Source: Vibrio agarilyticus (GTDB lineage Bacteria; Pseudomonadota; Gammaproteobacteria; Enterobacterales; Vibrionaceae). From it: 64,000 nt of DNA. Under the pieces are notes generated by a model. The model saw only the letters and a list, made by a program, of their open reading frames with translations. It did no database searches and was not told the DNA's origin. Positions 52,938 through 61,732 of this stretch are shown here, in pieces; position 1 is the first letter of the stretch; every line of letters begins with the position of its first letter. The stretch is from the NCBI RefSeq assembly GCF_012641465.1, contig NZ_JABAIK010000009.1, forward strand, positions 1 to 64,000, given 5' to 3'. Both the position numbers and the translations under genes were made by a program.

Positions 52938-55369
52938 GTTCAAACGGTCTTAACCAACGTTTGATTCGTTGGAGCATTGAAGAGATCCGCCACGGAACCT
53001 TATGGCCGATTTCGCTCGCATTAGTGCTGATCATTGCCAGTATTTTCTCGCTTGCCGCCTTAGCCGACCGTATGGAACAGGTCATGGTCAAGCAGGGAAA
53101 AGCCGCGTTAATGGCTGATACGGTCTATGTGTCTGCCAATCCGATACCACAAGCGTTAGTGAGCGCCGTTCGCCAACAAGAGCGCTTGCAGAGTGCCCAA
53201 ATGACACGCTTTGCAACTATGGCGTTCAGTGATGAGGCGATGCAACTTATCACGGTAAAAGCCGTTGATAGTGCGTTCCCGTTATTGGGGTCGTTGCAAT
53301 TGCAGGGGGCTCAGGGTGCGCAGTTTGAAGTTAATCCAGGTGAACTTTGGCTTGATGAGCGTATTGTCTCGCAGTTGGGCGTTGAAACCGGCCAGAGCAT
53401 TACCTTAGGTGATGCGGATCTTGTTGTGACTGGGGTGATAGCCGCAGAGCCTGGATTGAGTTTTAACCCGTTTCAACAAATGCCAGCAGCTTACATTCAT
53501 GTGAGTGATCTAGCGGCGACAAATGCGATACAGCCGGGCAGCCGAGTCCAATATCGTTATTATCTTCTCGGTGATGACAATGCGTTGGCTGAGGCAAAGG
53601 CGCTTGTTGAATTGACACCAAGCGATGAGTGGCGCGATCAAGATGCCGCAAGTCGTAGCAGTGAAATCTTTGAGCGCACCAATCAATACTTATCGTTGAG
53701 CGTCGCGATCGTGATTTTAATGGCCGCAACCACCTTGGTGCTGACGTGTCATAATTATGTTTTGAGCCGCCAACAAACCATCGCGATGTTAAAAAGCATT
53801 GGCGCCAGTCGGCGTTGGATCGCACGCTGGCTTTTGATTCAGTTGGGGCTTTTATTTGTTATCGCGTCGGTGGTTGGTGTGGTAATCGGTATGGGTTTAG
53901 AAGTGGCGCTGCGCATACCGATCAAAGGGCTTTTGCCTGATCCTTTACCAAGTTATGGTGTTACGCCGCTGATACTCTCTTTAACCAGCGCAATACTGAT
54001 TGCGATACCCGCACTTGGGATCCCGCTGAGTCGCTTATTGTCGATTTCAGCGGCCAATGCAATGCAAGCCAGTGCAACTGTCTCGGTGTCACGTCGTCGT
54101 TATCTTTTGATTCTGGTGCCTTTTGTTCCCCTAATTGTTGCCTACTACAACAATTTAATGGTTTGGATTGTACTTGGCGCTATCGCCGCCTTATTTGTTG
54201 TATTGGCGCTTGTGGGCACGCTAAGTGGCCGCGCGTTGCGTCATTTACCGCTGGGAACGCATTTTATTTTGGCGGTGAGTCGAATTAATCGCTCAGGGCT
54301 TGGCACTGCGTTGCAGTTAGGGGCGCTGTCACTATCACTGATGCTACTGGCGATCATTTGGCTGGTTCGAACCGACTTACTTGCTGATTGGCAGCGGACG
54401 CTTCCGGTCGACGCGCCAAACGTGTTTTCGGTAAATATCGCCGACTATGAATTAGAGCGCTATTTGCAAACATTAGATGAGCAGGGTTTAGCGCGTTCGC
54501 CTGCTTTTCCGTTAATTCGCGGTCGACTGTCTGAAATTAATGGCCGCTCGATTAATGAAATAAGCCTAAGCGACGATGGACGACATGATATTGATAGAGA
54601 GCTTAATTTAACCTGGCGAGACATTCTACCAAGTTACAATGTTGAGCTTGAAGGGCAGTGGGGTAAGCCACACTCCGTTTCAGTGGAACAAAGCATTGCC
54701 GAAGATTTAGGGGTAACACTGGGGGACGAGCTGACCTTCGTTATCAGTGGTCAAGCTTATTCCGCCAATGTCATCAGCATACGCCAAGTGGAATGGCGAG
54801 AGATGAAGCCTAATTTCTATTTTATTTTCTCCCCGGATGTGCTAGCGGCGCTGCCGAGTTCTTATTTTGTCAGTTTTCGCGCGGAGGACACTCAGCAAGA
54901 CGTTCTAAATCAATTGGCACGTCAGCATCCGACAGTGAGTATGCTCGATACGCGAGTGATGGGTGCGAAGATCCAATCATTGGTTGAACAACTTGTCGCC
55001 TCGATAACTATTTTGGCCATTTTGGGTGTCGTCGCTGGCGTTCTATTAATTTTCACTCTACTGCGCTTGAGTCTGTCGCAGCGACAGCAAGAGCTGCGGT
55101 TGTATCGAGCGCTCGGTGCGAGTCGTAAGCGAATTCGAGCGACCATTTGGGCGGAGTTTGGGATTTTGGCGGTTATTGCGGCATTTTTAGCTATATTGGC
55201 TGCAGAAATCGCTGTGGGTGGCATTATGGTCTTTGGATTTGATTTAACCGCATCACTCCACCCTATGTTGTGGATAGCTTTGCCACTGATTGCATTGACC
55301 ACACTTATGCTTGTTGTTGCTAGCGTAATCAAGCAGTTATTGGTTCCTATCAACAACAGTTTTGGATAA
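52934..55369 (+). CDS. ybbP: ABC transporter permease YbbP (FtsX-like)
   Basis: 811 residues. There is one membrane helix near the N terminus (ISLALVLIIASIFSLAALAD), a large periplasmic domain, three helices with FtsX-like motif (QTIAMLKSIGASRRWIARWLLIQ), a middle group of helices, a second periplasmic region and a final FtsX block (LRLYRALGASRKRIRATIWAEFG). This is the long two-FtsX arrangement of E. coli YbbP. Translationally coupled to ybbA. The physiological substrate is not established. Confidence 0.93.
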   Translation: MSSNGLNQRLIRWSIEEIRHGTLWPISLALVLIIASIFSLAALADRMEQVMVKQGKAALMADTVYVSANPIPQALVSAVRQQERLQSAQMTRFATMAFSDEAMQLITVKAVDSAFPLLGSLQLQGAQGAQFEVNPGELWLDERIVSQLGVETGQSITLGDADLVVTGVIAAEPGLSFNPFQQMPAAYIHVSDLAATNAIQPGSRVQYRYYLLGDDNALAEAKALVELTPSDEWRDQDAASRSSEIFERTNQYLSLSVAIVILMAATTLVLTCHNYVLSRQQTIAMLKSIGASRRWIARWLLIQLGLLFVIASVVGVVIGMGLEVALRIPIKGLLPDPLPSYGVTPLILSLTSAILIAIPALGIPLSRLLSISAANAMQASATVSVSRRRYLLILVPFVPLIVAYYNNLMVWIVLGAIAALFVVLALVGTLSGRALRHLPLGTHFILAVSRINRSGLGTALQLGALSLSLMLLAIIWLVRTDLLADWQRTLPVDAPNVFSVNIADYELERYLQTLDEQGLARSPAFPLIRGRLSEINGRSINEISLSDDGRHDIDRELNLTWRDILPSYNVELEGQWGKPHSVSVEQSIAEDLGVTLGDELTFVISGQAYSANVISIRQVEWREMKPNFYFIFSPDVLAALPSSYFVSFRAEDTQQDVLNQLARQHPTVSMLDTRVMGAKIQSLVEQLVASITILAILGVVAGVLLIFTLLRLSLSQRQQELRLYRALGASRKRIRATIWAEFGILAVIAAFLAILAAEIAVGGIMVFGFDLTASLHPMLWIALPLIALTTLMLVVASVIKQLLVPINNSFG

Positions 55370-55387
55370 TGATAGGAGTCAAAAATC

Positions 55388-55416
55388 AGTTATCCACAAA
55401 TTCAGTGGATAACTTT
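55388..55416 (+). terminator. Hairpin after ybbP, overlapping DnaA boxes
   Basis: The perfect stem GTTATCCAC / GTGGATAAC with the loop AAATTCA is followed by TTTT, 18 bases after the ybbP stop. It could end the ybb transcript, though the stem is AT-rich; each arm is also a DnaA-box sequence. Confidence 0.5.
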
Positions 55417-55436
55417 TGGGATAAGTAATGTGGATA
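55389..55436. promoter_or_regulatory. Cluster of three DnaA boxes
   Basis: TTATCCACA (55389-55397, perfect), TTATCCACT on the other strand (55403-55411) and TTATCCACA on the other strand (55428-55436, perfect) lie within 48 bases. Confidence 0.65.
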
Positions 55437-55694
55437 AATAAGCGTTGTTTGTCGCAGCGCTTATATTCTCTATGATGGGGCGCTTTACGCGATGACGTTA
55501 ACGCGCTTTTTTTCATTTTGCTGCATTGAGTCAAGCACTTTTTAACTTTTTTTTTGTGAAATAAATGCCGCTTATTGACAAGCGACATTTAGCGCTTAAC
55601 CCCCATGACACCAAGCTTCATTACTGTAGCGCGTCGCCTAAAATGAAAAACGGCTTCGAGTAAAATGAAAAAACGCTGATCTGTTAAACAATCC
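55437..55694. other. Intergenic DNA between ybbP and the secreted EEP gene
   Basis: No gene seen. From 55481 to 55522 a GCGC-rich imperfect hairpin is followed by TTTTTTTC and may be another terminator. The remainder is AT-rich with no recognised feature. Confidence 0.45.
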
Positions 55695-56642
55695 TTAATT
55701 TAACGATTCAATGGCTAATTTTGCTGCCACAATGCAGTGATCGCTCAACTGGAACTGTTTAACGTTTTCTATTGAGTAAGGGACTTGACGTACGTCGCTC
55801 AGCATCAGTGATGGGCTCCCCACCATATGATCAATTAAACTTGAGTATCGGCGCAGACGGGGGGCACTTTGTGTCGAACCGCTACTTGCGCGTACTTGGC
55901 AAATTGACGGTGTCTCTCTGCTGACTAACTGAGCCTCAGTGCCAGCGCTTAACTGCTGCCATAACCAATCTTTAGGGTGACTGAGATTGTGGTTAAAATC
56001 GCCCAGCAAGAGATAGCGTTGATTTTGAGCTTCTCGTGACGCAATCCATTGGTTCAATTGTTGCACTTGGGCCTTTAGTGTTCGGCATGCTCGCCGGCTC
56101 TTTTGATAACGTCCGGTGCATCCCGCTTTGAGATGAATTGATAGTAGGTGAATCGGGTGTGCGCTCGAGGGAAATAAAATGATGTAGCTAGCAAAACGCA
56201 GTTTACTGGTTGGGCGCGAGTCAAGCACAATATCTCGTGGGTCGGCATACGCAATATTGCGCGCGAGTGCAAAGCCGGTGTATTGGTTAATATCGTCAAA
56301 TTGATGCTGTCTTCGTAGCGGGCTTTTACGGTCAGAAAATATCAGGCGATAATCACTGCCGATAACGCGTTGCAATGCGATGGGGTCATTGACTTCTTGA
56401 AAAGCGAGCACAGATATCGCTAAAGGTGCATATTCAGCACGCAATGCCTGGTAGTCTTGGTCGCTTCGTATTGAGGCTTCAAACTGGCGACTTGGCACGC
56501 TACTCAGCCATTGCATATTCCACGCCGCAATGTTGAACTGTGGAAAAGTGTCTTGCGCTGTTGCAGAAGCAATCGTGATCTGCGTCACCAAAATGAAGCA
56601 GGAACGGAGACAAGATGCAAGCCATATATTTTTCCATTTCAT
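55695..56642 (-). CDS. Secreted endonuclease/exonuclease/phosphatase-family protein
   Basis: 315 residues from the ATG at 56642 (AAGGA upstream). A signal peptide ends near SATAQ. The EEP fold follows: FNIAAWNMQWL, ISVLAFQEVNDP (metal-binding Glu), LLSIHLKAGC, RYLLLGDFNHNL, LIDHMVGS and the final LSDHCIVAAKL. It is likely an extracellular or periplasmic nuclease or phosphodiesterase; the substrate is unproven. It is not the same as the cytosolic EEP protein at 30021, with which it shares only the fold motifs. Confidence 0.87.
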   Translation of the reverse strand: MKWKNIWLASCLRSCFILVTQITIASATAQDTFPQFNIAAWNMQWLSSVPSRQFEASIRSDQDYQALRAEYAPLAISVLAFQEVNDPIALQRVIGSDYRLIFSDRKSPLRRQHQFDDINQYTGFALARNIAYADPRDIVLDSRPTSKLRFASYIILFPSSAHPIHLLSIHLKAGCTGRYQKSRRACRTLKAQVQQLNQWIASREAQNQRYLLLGDFNHNLSHPKDWLWQQLSAGTEAQLVSRETPSICQVRASSGSTQSAPRLRRYSSLIDHMVGSPSLMLSDVRQVPYSIENVKQFQLSDHCIVAAKLAIESLN

Positions 56643-56798
56643 CGAGTTTTTCCTTGACGACGTCACCAGCTCTTATCTTACAAGACGTCGCAAATTTTCA
56701 AGCGGTTTTCGCACAAATTTGAGCTTTTTTCTAATTAATTCAAACCTGAGATCGCGCGCTTAAAGATCGAATTGATCTGGTGCTCTTGCTGGTTTTTC

Positions 56799-56812
56799 TT
56801 GATCTAAATCAA
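56799..56812 (+). promoter_or_regulatory. FNR site upstream of nrdD
   Basis: TTGATCTAAATCAA is a perfect match to the FNR consensus TTGAT-N4-ATCAA. A start site about 41 bases on, near 56847, would give the usual class II activation geometry, fitting an anaerobic enzyme. Confidence 0.8.
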
Positions 56813-56843
56813 TACTTTCAATAGTCGGTTTTCGTTAAATACG

Positions 56844-56890
56844 ACACAACATCTAGTGCTCAACGAACAATAAATAACCCTACATAGTGT
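56844..56890 (+). promoter_or_regulatory. Pair of NrdR-like boxes upstream of nrdD
   Basis: ACACAACATCTAGTGC (56844-56859) matches the NrdR consensus at 13 of 16 positions; TAACCCTACATAGTGT (56875-56890) matches at 11. The starts are 31 bases apart, about three helical turns, which is the usual arrangement for NrdR. They would cover the transcription start. Confidence 0.6.
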
Positions 56891-56893
56891 GTT

Positions 56894-56902
56894 TGTGGAT
56901 AA
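56894..56902 (-). promoter_or_regulatory. DnaA box in the nrdD leader
   Basis: TGTGGATAA is a perfect DnaA box (TTATCCACA on the minus strand), 33 bases before the nrdD start codon. Confidence 0.5.
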
Positions 56903-56934
56903 CTCTGTGAGTATGCTAAGGGTAAGGAGAAGAA

Positions 56935-59055
56935 GTGAAACCAGTCGTAATCAAACGTGATGGCTCAAGAGCTCCATTTTGTCGCGATCGTATTCAAGCG
57001 GCAGTGGAATCAGCAGCTGAAAACGTCGATAAGGATATCGCCATTTATGCGCTTAACGTCGCATTGGCTGTCGAGTTGAAGCTTGAAGATTACGTCGAAG
57101 TCCATATTCACGAAATTCAAACACTTGTTGAAAATGAATTGATGCAAGGACCTTATAAGTCTTTGGCGCGCGATTATATCGAATATCGTCATGATCGTGA
57201 TATCGCTCGTGAAAAACAAAGTGCGCTGACTCGTGAAATCGAAGGGCTTATCGAAGAGAGCAATGTGGATTTGATCAACGAAAACGCGAATAAAGACGGA
57301 AAGGTGATTCCGACTCAACGCGATTTGTTGGCTGGCATTGTTGCAAAGCACTACGCAAAAACGCACATTTTACCGCGTGATGTGGTGACTGCGCATGATG
57401 AGGGTGACATTCACTATCATGATCTCGATTACGCGCCATTCTTCCCTATGTTTAACTGCATGCTTATCGACTTGAAAGGCATGCTGACTCACGGCTTTAA
57501 AATGGGTAACGCTGAAATCGATACACCAAAATCGATTTCGACCGCGACCGCTGTCACCGCACAGATTATTGCGCAAGTAGCGAGCCACATCTATGGCGGC
57601 ACCACGATTAACCGTATTGATGAAGTGCTAGAACCTTATGTTTTAACCAGTTTTGAAAAGCACTTAGAGATCGCTCGCGAATGGAATATTCCAGAGCCTG
57701 ACGCCTTTGCACGCGCTCGCACCGAGAAAGAGTGTTACGACGCCTTCCAATCGTTGGAATATGAAGTGAATACTTTACACACAGCCAATGGTCAAACGCC
57801 GTTTGTCACCTTTGGTTTTGGTTTGGGTACATCGTGGGGTTCACGCCTTATTCAACAATCGATTTTGAAAAATCGGATTGCAGGTCTTGGTAAAAATCGC
57901 AAAACAGCGGTCTTTCCTAAATTGGTGTTTGCAATCAAAGATGGCTTAAACCATAAAGTTGGCGATCCGAACTACGACATTAAAAGCTTGGCTCTTGAGT
58001 GCGCAACAAAACGTATGTATCCCGACATTCTTAACTACGACAAAGTGGTTGAAGTCACGGGCTCATTCAAAACACCAATGGGTTGTCGCAGCTTCCTCAA
58101 TACTTATGAAGAAAACGGCGAACTGATCCACGAAGGTCGTAACAACCTTGGCGTGGTTAGCCTTAACTTGCCGCGCATCGCGCTCAAAGCGGGTGGCGAT
58201 GAAGCAAAATTTTATACTTTGCTTGATGAAAAACTCAAATTGGCACGTCGTGCACTAGAAACACGCATCAGCCGATTGGAAAACGTTAAAGCACGCGTTG
58301 CACCAATCCTTTATATGGAAGGCGCATGTGGTGTGCGTTTGAAAGCAGATGACTCTATCGCAGAAATCTTCAAAAATGGCCGTGCCTCGATTTCATTAGG
58401 CTACATTGGTGTTCATGAAACCATCAACGCATTGCTGGGTACTCAAACGCACGTATACGATTCGCAAGAATTGCGTGAGAAGGCGCTTAACATCATCAAA
58501 CATATGAAAGCGGCGGTGGAAGCGTGGACAAAAGAGACCGGATACGCATTCAGCCTGTATGGCACCCCAAGTGAAAACTTGTGCAGTCGTTTCTGCCGTG
58601 TCGATACCAAAGAGTTTGGAGTGATTGAAGGGGTGACCGACAAAGGTTACTACACCAACAGCTTCCACTTAGATGTTGAAAAGAAAGTCAATCCTTACGA
58701 TAAGATTGATTTTGAATTGCCGTATCCAGACATCTCAAGCGGTGGCTTCATCTGTTACGGAGAATTTCCGAACATGCAGAGCAATGTTGAAGCGCTCGAA
58801 GATGTTTGGGATTACAGCTACACTCGTGTGCCTTACTACGGCACCAATACACCGATTGATGAATGTTACGAATGTGGTTACAACGGTGAATTCGATTGTA
58901 CTAGCAAAGGCTTTACTTGCCCGAAATGCGGCAATCACGACTCTACCAAAGTGTCTGTAACTCGCCGTGTGTGTGGTTATCTTGGTAGTCCAGATGCAAG
59001 ACCCTTTAACTTTGGTAAACAAGAAGAAGTGAAGCGTCGCGTTAAGCATCTATAG
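56935..59055 (+). CDS. nrdD: Anaerobic (class III) ribonucleoside-triphosphate reductase
   Basis: 706 residues from a GTG with AAGGAGAAGAA before it. An N-terminal ATP-cone (residues 3-95; VIKRDGSRAPFCRDRI) provides allosteric control. The barrel holds the active-site parts (HDEGDIHYHDLD, MFNCMLIDLKGML, GTTINRIDEVLEPY). The C terminus has four cysteines of a zinc site (CYECGYNG and CPKCGNHD), then the glycyl radical Gly681 in RRVCGYLGS. It makes dNTPs without oxygen and needs NrdG for activation; nrdG follows after 66 bases with a hairpin between. Control elements upstream (FNR, NrdR-like, DnaA) fit this role. Confidence 0.96.
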   Translation: MKPVVIKRDGSRAPFCRDRIQAAVESAAENVDKDIAIYALNVALAVELKLEDYVEVHIHEIQTLVENELMQGPYKSLARDYIEYRHDRDIAREKQSALTREIEGLIEESNVDLINENANKDGKVIPTQRDLLAGIVAKHYAKTHILPRDVVTAHDEGDIHYHDLDYAPFFPMFNCMLIDLKGMLTHGFKMGNAEIDTPKSISTATAVTAQIIAQVASHIYGGTTINRIDEVLEPYVLTSFEKHLEIAREWNIPEPDAFARARTEKECYDAFQSLEYEVNTLHTANGQTPFVTFGFGLGTSWGSRLIQQSILKNRIAGLGKNRKTAVFPKLVFAIKDGLNHKVGDPNYDIKSLALECATKRMYPDILNYDKVVEVTGSFKTPMGCRSFLNTYEENGELIHEGRNNLGVVSLNLPRIALKAGGDEAKFYTLLDEKLKLARRALETRISRLENVKARVAPILYMEGACGVRLKADDSIAEIFKNGRASISLGYIGVHETINALLGTQTHVYDSQELREKALNIIKHMKAAVEAWTKETGYAFSLYGTPSENLCSRFCRVDTKEFGVIEGVTDKGYYTNSFHLDVEKKVNPYDKIDFELPYPDISSGGFICYGEFPNMQSNVEALEDVWDYSYTRVPYYGTNTPIDECYECGYNGEFDCTSKGFTCPKCGNHDSTKVSVTRRVCGYLGSPDARPFNFGKQEEVKRRVKHL

Positions 59056-59074
59056 TGAATCACTGCGTATCGAT

Positions 59075-59110
59075 AACACCAACCTGCTCAGTGGGTTGGT
59101 GTTCCTTTTT
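59075..59110 (+). terminator. Terminator or attenuator between nrdD and nrdG
   Basis: The perfect stem AACACCAACC / GGTTGGTGTT is followed by CCTTTTTG. It probably lets only part of the transcripts continue into nrdG, giving less activase than reductase. Confidence 0.75.
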
Positions 59111-59121
59111 GAGAGAACCTC

Positions 59122-59592
59122 ATGAATTTCCACCAATATTATCCGGTTGATGTTGTTAATGGTCCTGGAACACGTTGCACTTTGTTTGTTTCAGGCTGCG
59201 TGCATCAGTGCCGTGGTTGTTATAACCAATCCACTTGGCGTTTGGACTCGGGTGAACCTTTCACTCAAGAAGCTGAAGATCGCATTATTGCCGATCTTAA
59301 TGACACGCGAATTCGTCGGCGCGGTTTGTCGCTCTCTGGGGGCGATCCATTGCATCCTGCCAACATTGAGGCCGTACTGCGTTTGGTTAAGCGAGTACGC
59401 GAAGAGTGTCCTGGAAAAGACATCTGGCTTTGGAGCGGCTATCGTTTAGAGGAATTGGATGCGGCACAACGCGAAGTGGTGAATTTGGTTGATACTCTGA
59501 TTGATGGCAAATTTGAACAAGAGAAAGCCGACCCAAGTTTAGAATGGCGTGGTAGCGCGAATCAGATCATTCATCATTTTTCAGTTTGTTAG
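59122..59592 (+). CDS. nrdG: Anaerobic ribonucleotide reductase activating protein
   Basis: 156 residues, a radical-SAM enzyme. Its iron-sulfur cluster cysteines are Cys26, Cys30 and Cys33 (CVHQCRGCYN); LSLSGGDPLHP binds S-adenosylmethionine. It generates the glycyl radical on NrdD. It lies directly after nrdD in the same direction. Confidence 0.96.
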   Translation: MNFHQYYPVDVVNGPGTRCTLFVSGCVHQCRGCYNQSTWRLDSGEPFTQEAEDRIIADLNDTRIRRRGLSLSGGDPLHPANIEAVLRLVKRVREECPGKDIWLWSGYRLEELDAAQREVVNLVDTLIDGKFEQEKADPSLEWRGSANQIIHHFSVC

Positions 59593-59652
59593 TTAGCGCT
59601 TTGGTGATAACTTGGAGTCACTTTTCGATGAGTTTCAAGGACAGTGACTTTC

Positions 59653-60843
59653 ATGTTTTCTCAACTTCCCGAGCCTGCGCTCGATCCTATCCTCTCTTTG
59701 TCTGTCGCTTACCGTAACGATCCGCGCGAGCATAAAGTGGATCTTGGTATTGGTGTGTATAAAAATAGCCAAGGTCAGACGCCTGTTATGGCCGCAATTC
59801 GCCAAGCGGAGACGCTGGTTTATCAACAGCAAACCACGAAATCTTATGTTGGTCTAGCTGGCTGTGAAGAGTTCAATCAATCGATGACGGAACTTTTGCT
59901 GGCCGGAACCAATGCGATGCCACGTGTTGCGGCGATTCAAACGCCAGGGGCCAGCGGAGCTTTGCGCATGCTGGGCGATTTACTCAAATTTGCGCAGCCA
60001 GAGACGACGATCTGGATTTCCGACCCGAGTTATGTCAACCACCGCCCAGTCATGGAAGCGGCAGGGTTGAAGGTTCGCAGCTACCGCTACTTTAGTCGAG
60101 ACACTAAGCAAGTTGATGTTGAGGCTATGCTGGCTGATTTGAAAACTGCCGGCAAAAACGATGTGGTGTTATTGCACGGCTGCTGTCATAACCCTACTGG
60201 GGCAGATATTGATTTTGCTGCGTGGCAAGCGATAGCAGAATTAGCTCAACATCAAGGTTTTACTCCGTTCGTTGATATTGCATATCAAGGTTTTGGCGAT
60301 GGCTTGCTTGAAGATGCTCAAGGCATGCGCTATCTGGCTGAGCATGTTGAAGAGATGCTTATCACCACATCATGTTCAAAGAATTTTGGTTTGTATCGCG
60401 AGCGAACGGGTGCGGCTTTGGTGGTGGGTGAAAATGCACAAGCGGTAGCAAAAGCAAAAGGGCGCTTACTTACGTTAGCGCGTGCAACGTACACCATGCC
60501 GCCGGATCATGGTGCGGCGTTAGTTAAAACTATTTTGCAAACCCCGTCGTTAACTCAAGAGTGGCAAACGGAATTGTCGGCGATGCGTCATCGTCTGATT
60601 TCATTGCGTCACTTGTTATGTGAAGAACTTCGTTCAGTGCAGCAGACTAACGCATTTGATTTTATCACCCAGCATAAAGGTATGTTTACCATGCTTGGTT
60701 TTTCACCGGATCAGATGGCGCGTTTGCGGGATGAATTTGCGATTTATGCGGTGGCTGATGGGCGGATAAATATTGCAGGTTTGACCGAAGCGGACATTCC
60801 CTATGTCGCTCAGGCCATTAAAGCTGTGTCTATACTCAAGTAA
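59653..60843 (+). CDS. Aromatic/aspartate aminotransferase, PLP class I
   Basis: 396 residues from the ATG at 59653 (AAGGA 11 bases before). The AspC/TyrB pattern is clear: VDLGIGVYKN, KSYVGLAGCEEF, LLHGCCHNPTGADI (PLP-binding Asn), FVDIAYQGFGDG and TTSCSKNFGLYRERTGA with the pyridoxal lysine. It makes or degrades aromatic amino acids and aspartate. It follows nrdG as it does, from memory, on V. cholerae chromosome 2. The last codons (ATA CTC AAG TAA) are supplied by a truncated repeat element. Confidence 0.93.
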   Translation: MFSQLPEPALDPILSLSVAYRNDPREHKVDLGIGVYKNSQGQTPVMAAIRQAETLVYQQQTTKSYVGLAGCEEFNQSMTELLLAGTNAMPRVAAIQTPGASGALRMLGDLLKFAQPETTIWISDPSYVNHRPVMEAAGLKVRSYRYFSRDTKQVDVEAMLADLKTAGKNDVVLLHGCCHNPTGADIDFAAWQAIAELAQHQGFTPFVDIAYQGFGDGLLEDAQGMRYLAEHVEEMLITTSCSKNFGLYRERTGAALVVGENAQAVAKAKGRLLTLARATYTMPPDHGAALVKTILQTPSLTQEWQTELSAMRHRLISLRHLLCEELRSVQQTNAFDFITQHKGMFTMLGFSPDQMARLRDEFAIYAVADGRINIAGLTEADIPYVAQAIKAVSILK

Positions 60844-60927
60844 CCTCAAGGCACATGGTTCAGCGAGAATGACTTGGTTTGTCAGTGAGGCGAGGATTTG
60901 ATGATTGAGTGGCTCTCACTCGAAAAT
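60831..60927. repeat. 268-bp element family, truncated copy
   Basis: The first 97 bases match the elements at 36655 and 49993 (TATACTCAAGTAACCTCAAG, then GGTTCAGCGAGAATGACTTG); the right part is missing. The left end contains the stop codon of the aminotransferase. Confidence 0.88.
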
Positions 60928-60970
60928 AAATGATTACGATTTATTTTGACGTTTATTCCTATCCCTCGAT

Positions 60971-61000
60971 CAAAAAGCCGCGAACTTCGCGGCTTTCTTT
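60971..61000. terminator. Terminator of the outer-membrane protein gene
   Basis: The stem AAAGCCGCGAA / TTCGCGGCTTT has T-rich flanks on the minus strand (GGCTTTTTG). It may also stop transcripts from the aminotransferase. Confidence 0.82.
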
Positions 61001-61011
61001 TATCGTACGCT

Positions 61012-61560
61012 CTAAAACTGAAACCGAACTGATGCAACAAACTGGTGCCCATAAACGCCGTTATTTTGCACATCGGCGCCAACGGAAAGCTGTGGCGTTG
61101 AGTGGAAACGACCGCCGACGCCAAACACAGTGTTGTTGTTGTCGTTATCAACTAACTGACCAATATGTGCATTGAGTTCAACCAAATCGGTTAGCCAAAC
61201 GCGGGTACCCACGTTGACTTCGGTGAGCCATTCATCGCCGATGAAATCGCCAGACTCTGTTTTGACGTTGTGCACTAATAGCTGGCCGTAAATATCGGCA
61301 AATTGCCCCAGCGGCCCATTAAAGCCAACACCACCTGCAAAATCCCAGTCACCTTCAAACTCGCTGTCTGCGCGAAAGATAAAGTGCGAGTTTTGAGTAA
61401 AAAATGTAGTGAACTCCGCGCCAAATGTGCCGGGACTCATGCCCATACGAAATTCTAGTGAGTTGTAATTAAAATTGTTGGCACTCGCGCTGAGTGGCAG
61501 TAGGGTGCAGGTCGCCAAAAGCGCTAAAAGTAGCGTAGGGCGAACAAAGAACATGCGCAT
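61012..61560 (-). CDS. Small outer-membrane beta-barrel protein, YfaZ-like
   Basis: 182 residues from the ATG at 61560, with GGAG before it. The signal peptide (PTLLLALLATCTLLPLSASA) is cleaved before NNFNYNSLEF. The rest is alternating strands rich in Tyr/Phe/Asn and ends in Phe (VASVRFQF), as outer-membrane proteins do. It resembles YfaZ-type proteins in general build; the family call is tentative and the function unknown. Confidence 0.75.
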   Translation of the reverse strand: MRMFFVRPTLLLALLATCTLLPLSASANNFNYNSLEFRMGMSPGTFGAEFTTFFTQNSHFIFRADSEFEGDWDFAGGVGFNGPLGQFADIYGQLLVHNVKTESGDFIGDEWLTEVNVGTRVWLTDLVELNAHIGQLVDNDNNNTVFGVGGRFHSTPQLSVGADVQNNGVYGHQFVASVRFQF

Positions 61561-61732
61561 GGTTTCTCCAAAGCCTTCAGGGTATGACCAAAATAACAAG
61601 CAAGACGCGAACCATAACATAAATGCATTTATATATCATTGACCTATATGGCGATTCTTGATGTCTTGCGCCAACAGCTTGCCACAGCTATACCTAATGA
61701 GTGAATTATCGGCAATGAAGGTGGAGAAACTG

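Noticed and set aside
55389-55436. DnaA-box cluster as a replication origin
   Set aside because: No AT-rich unwinding region, no dnaA, parAB or rctB gene and no GATC cluster were seen nearby; a titration or regulatory role is more likely.
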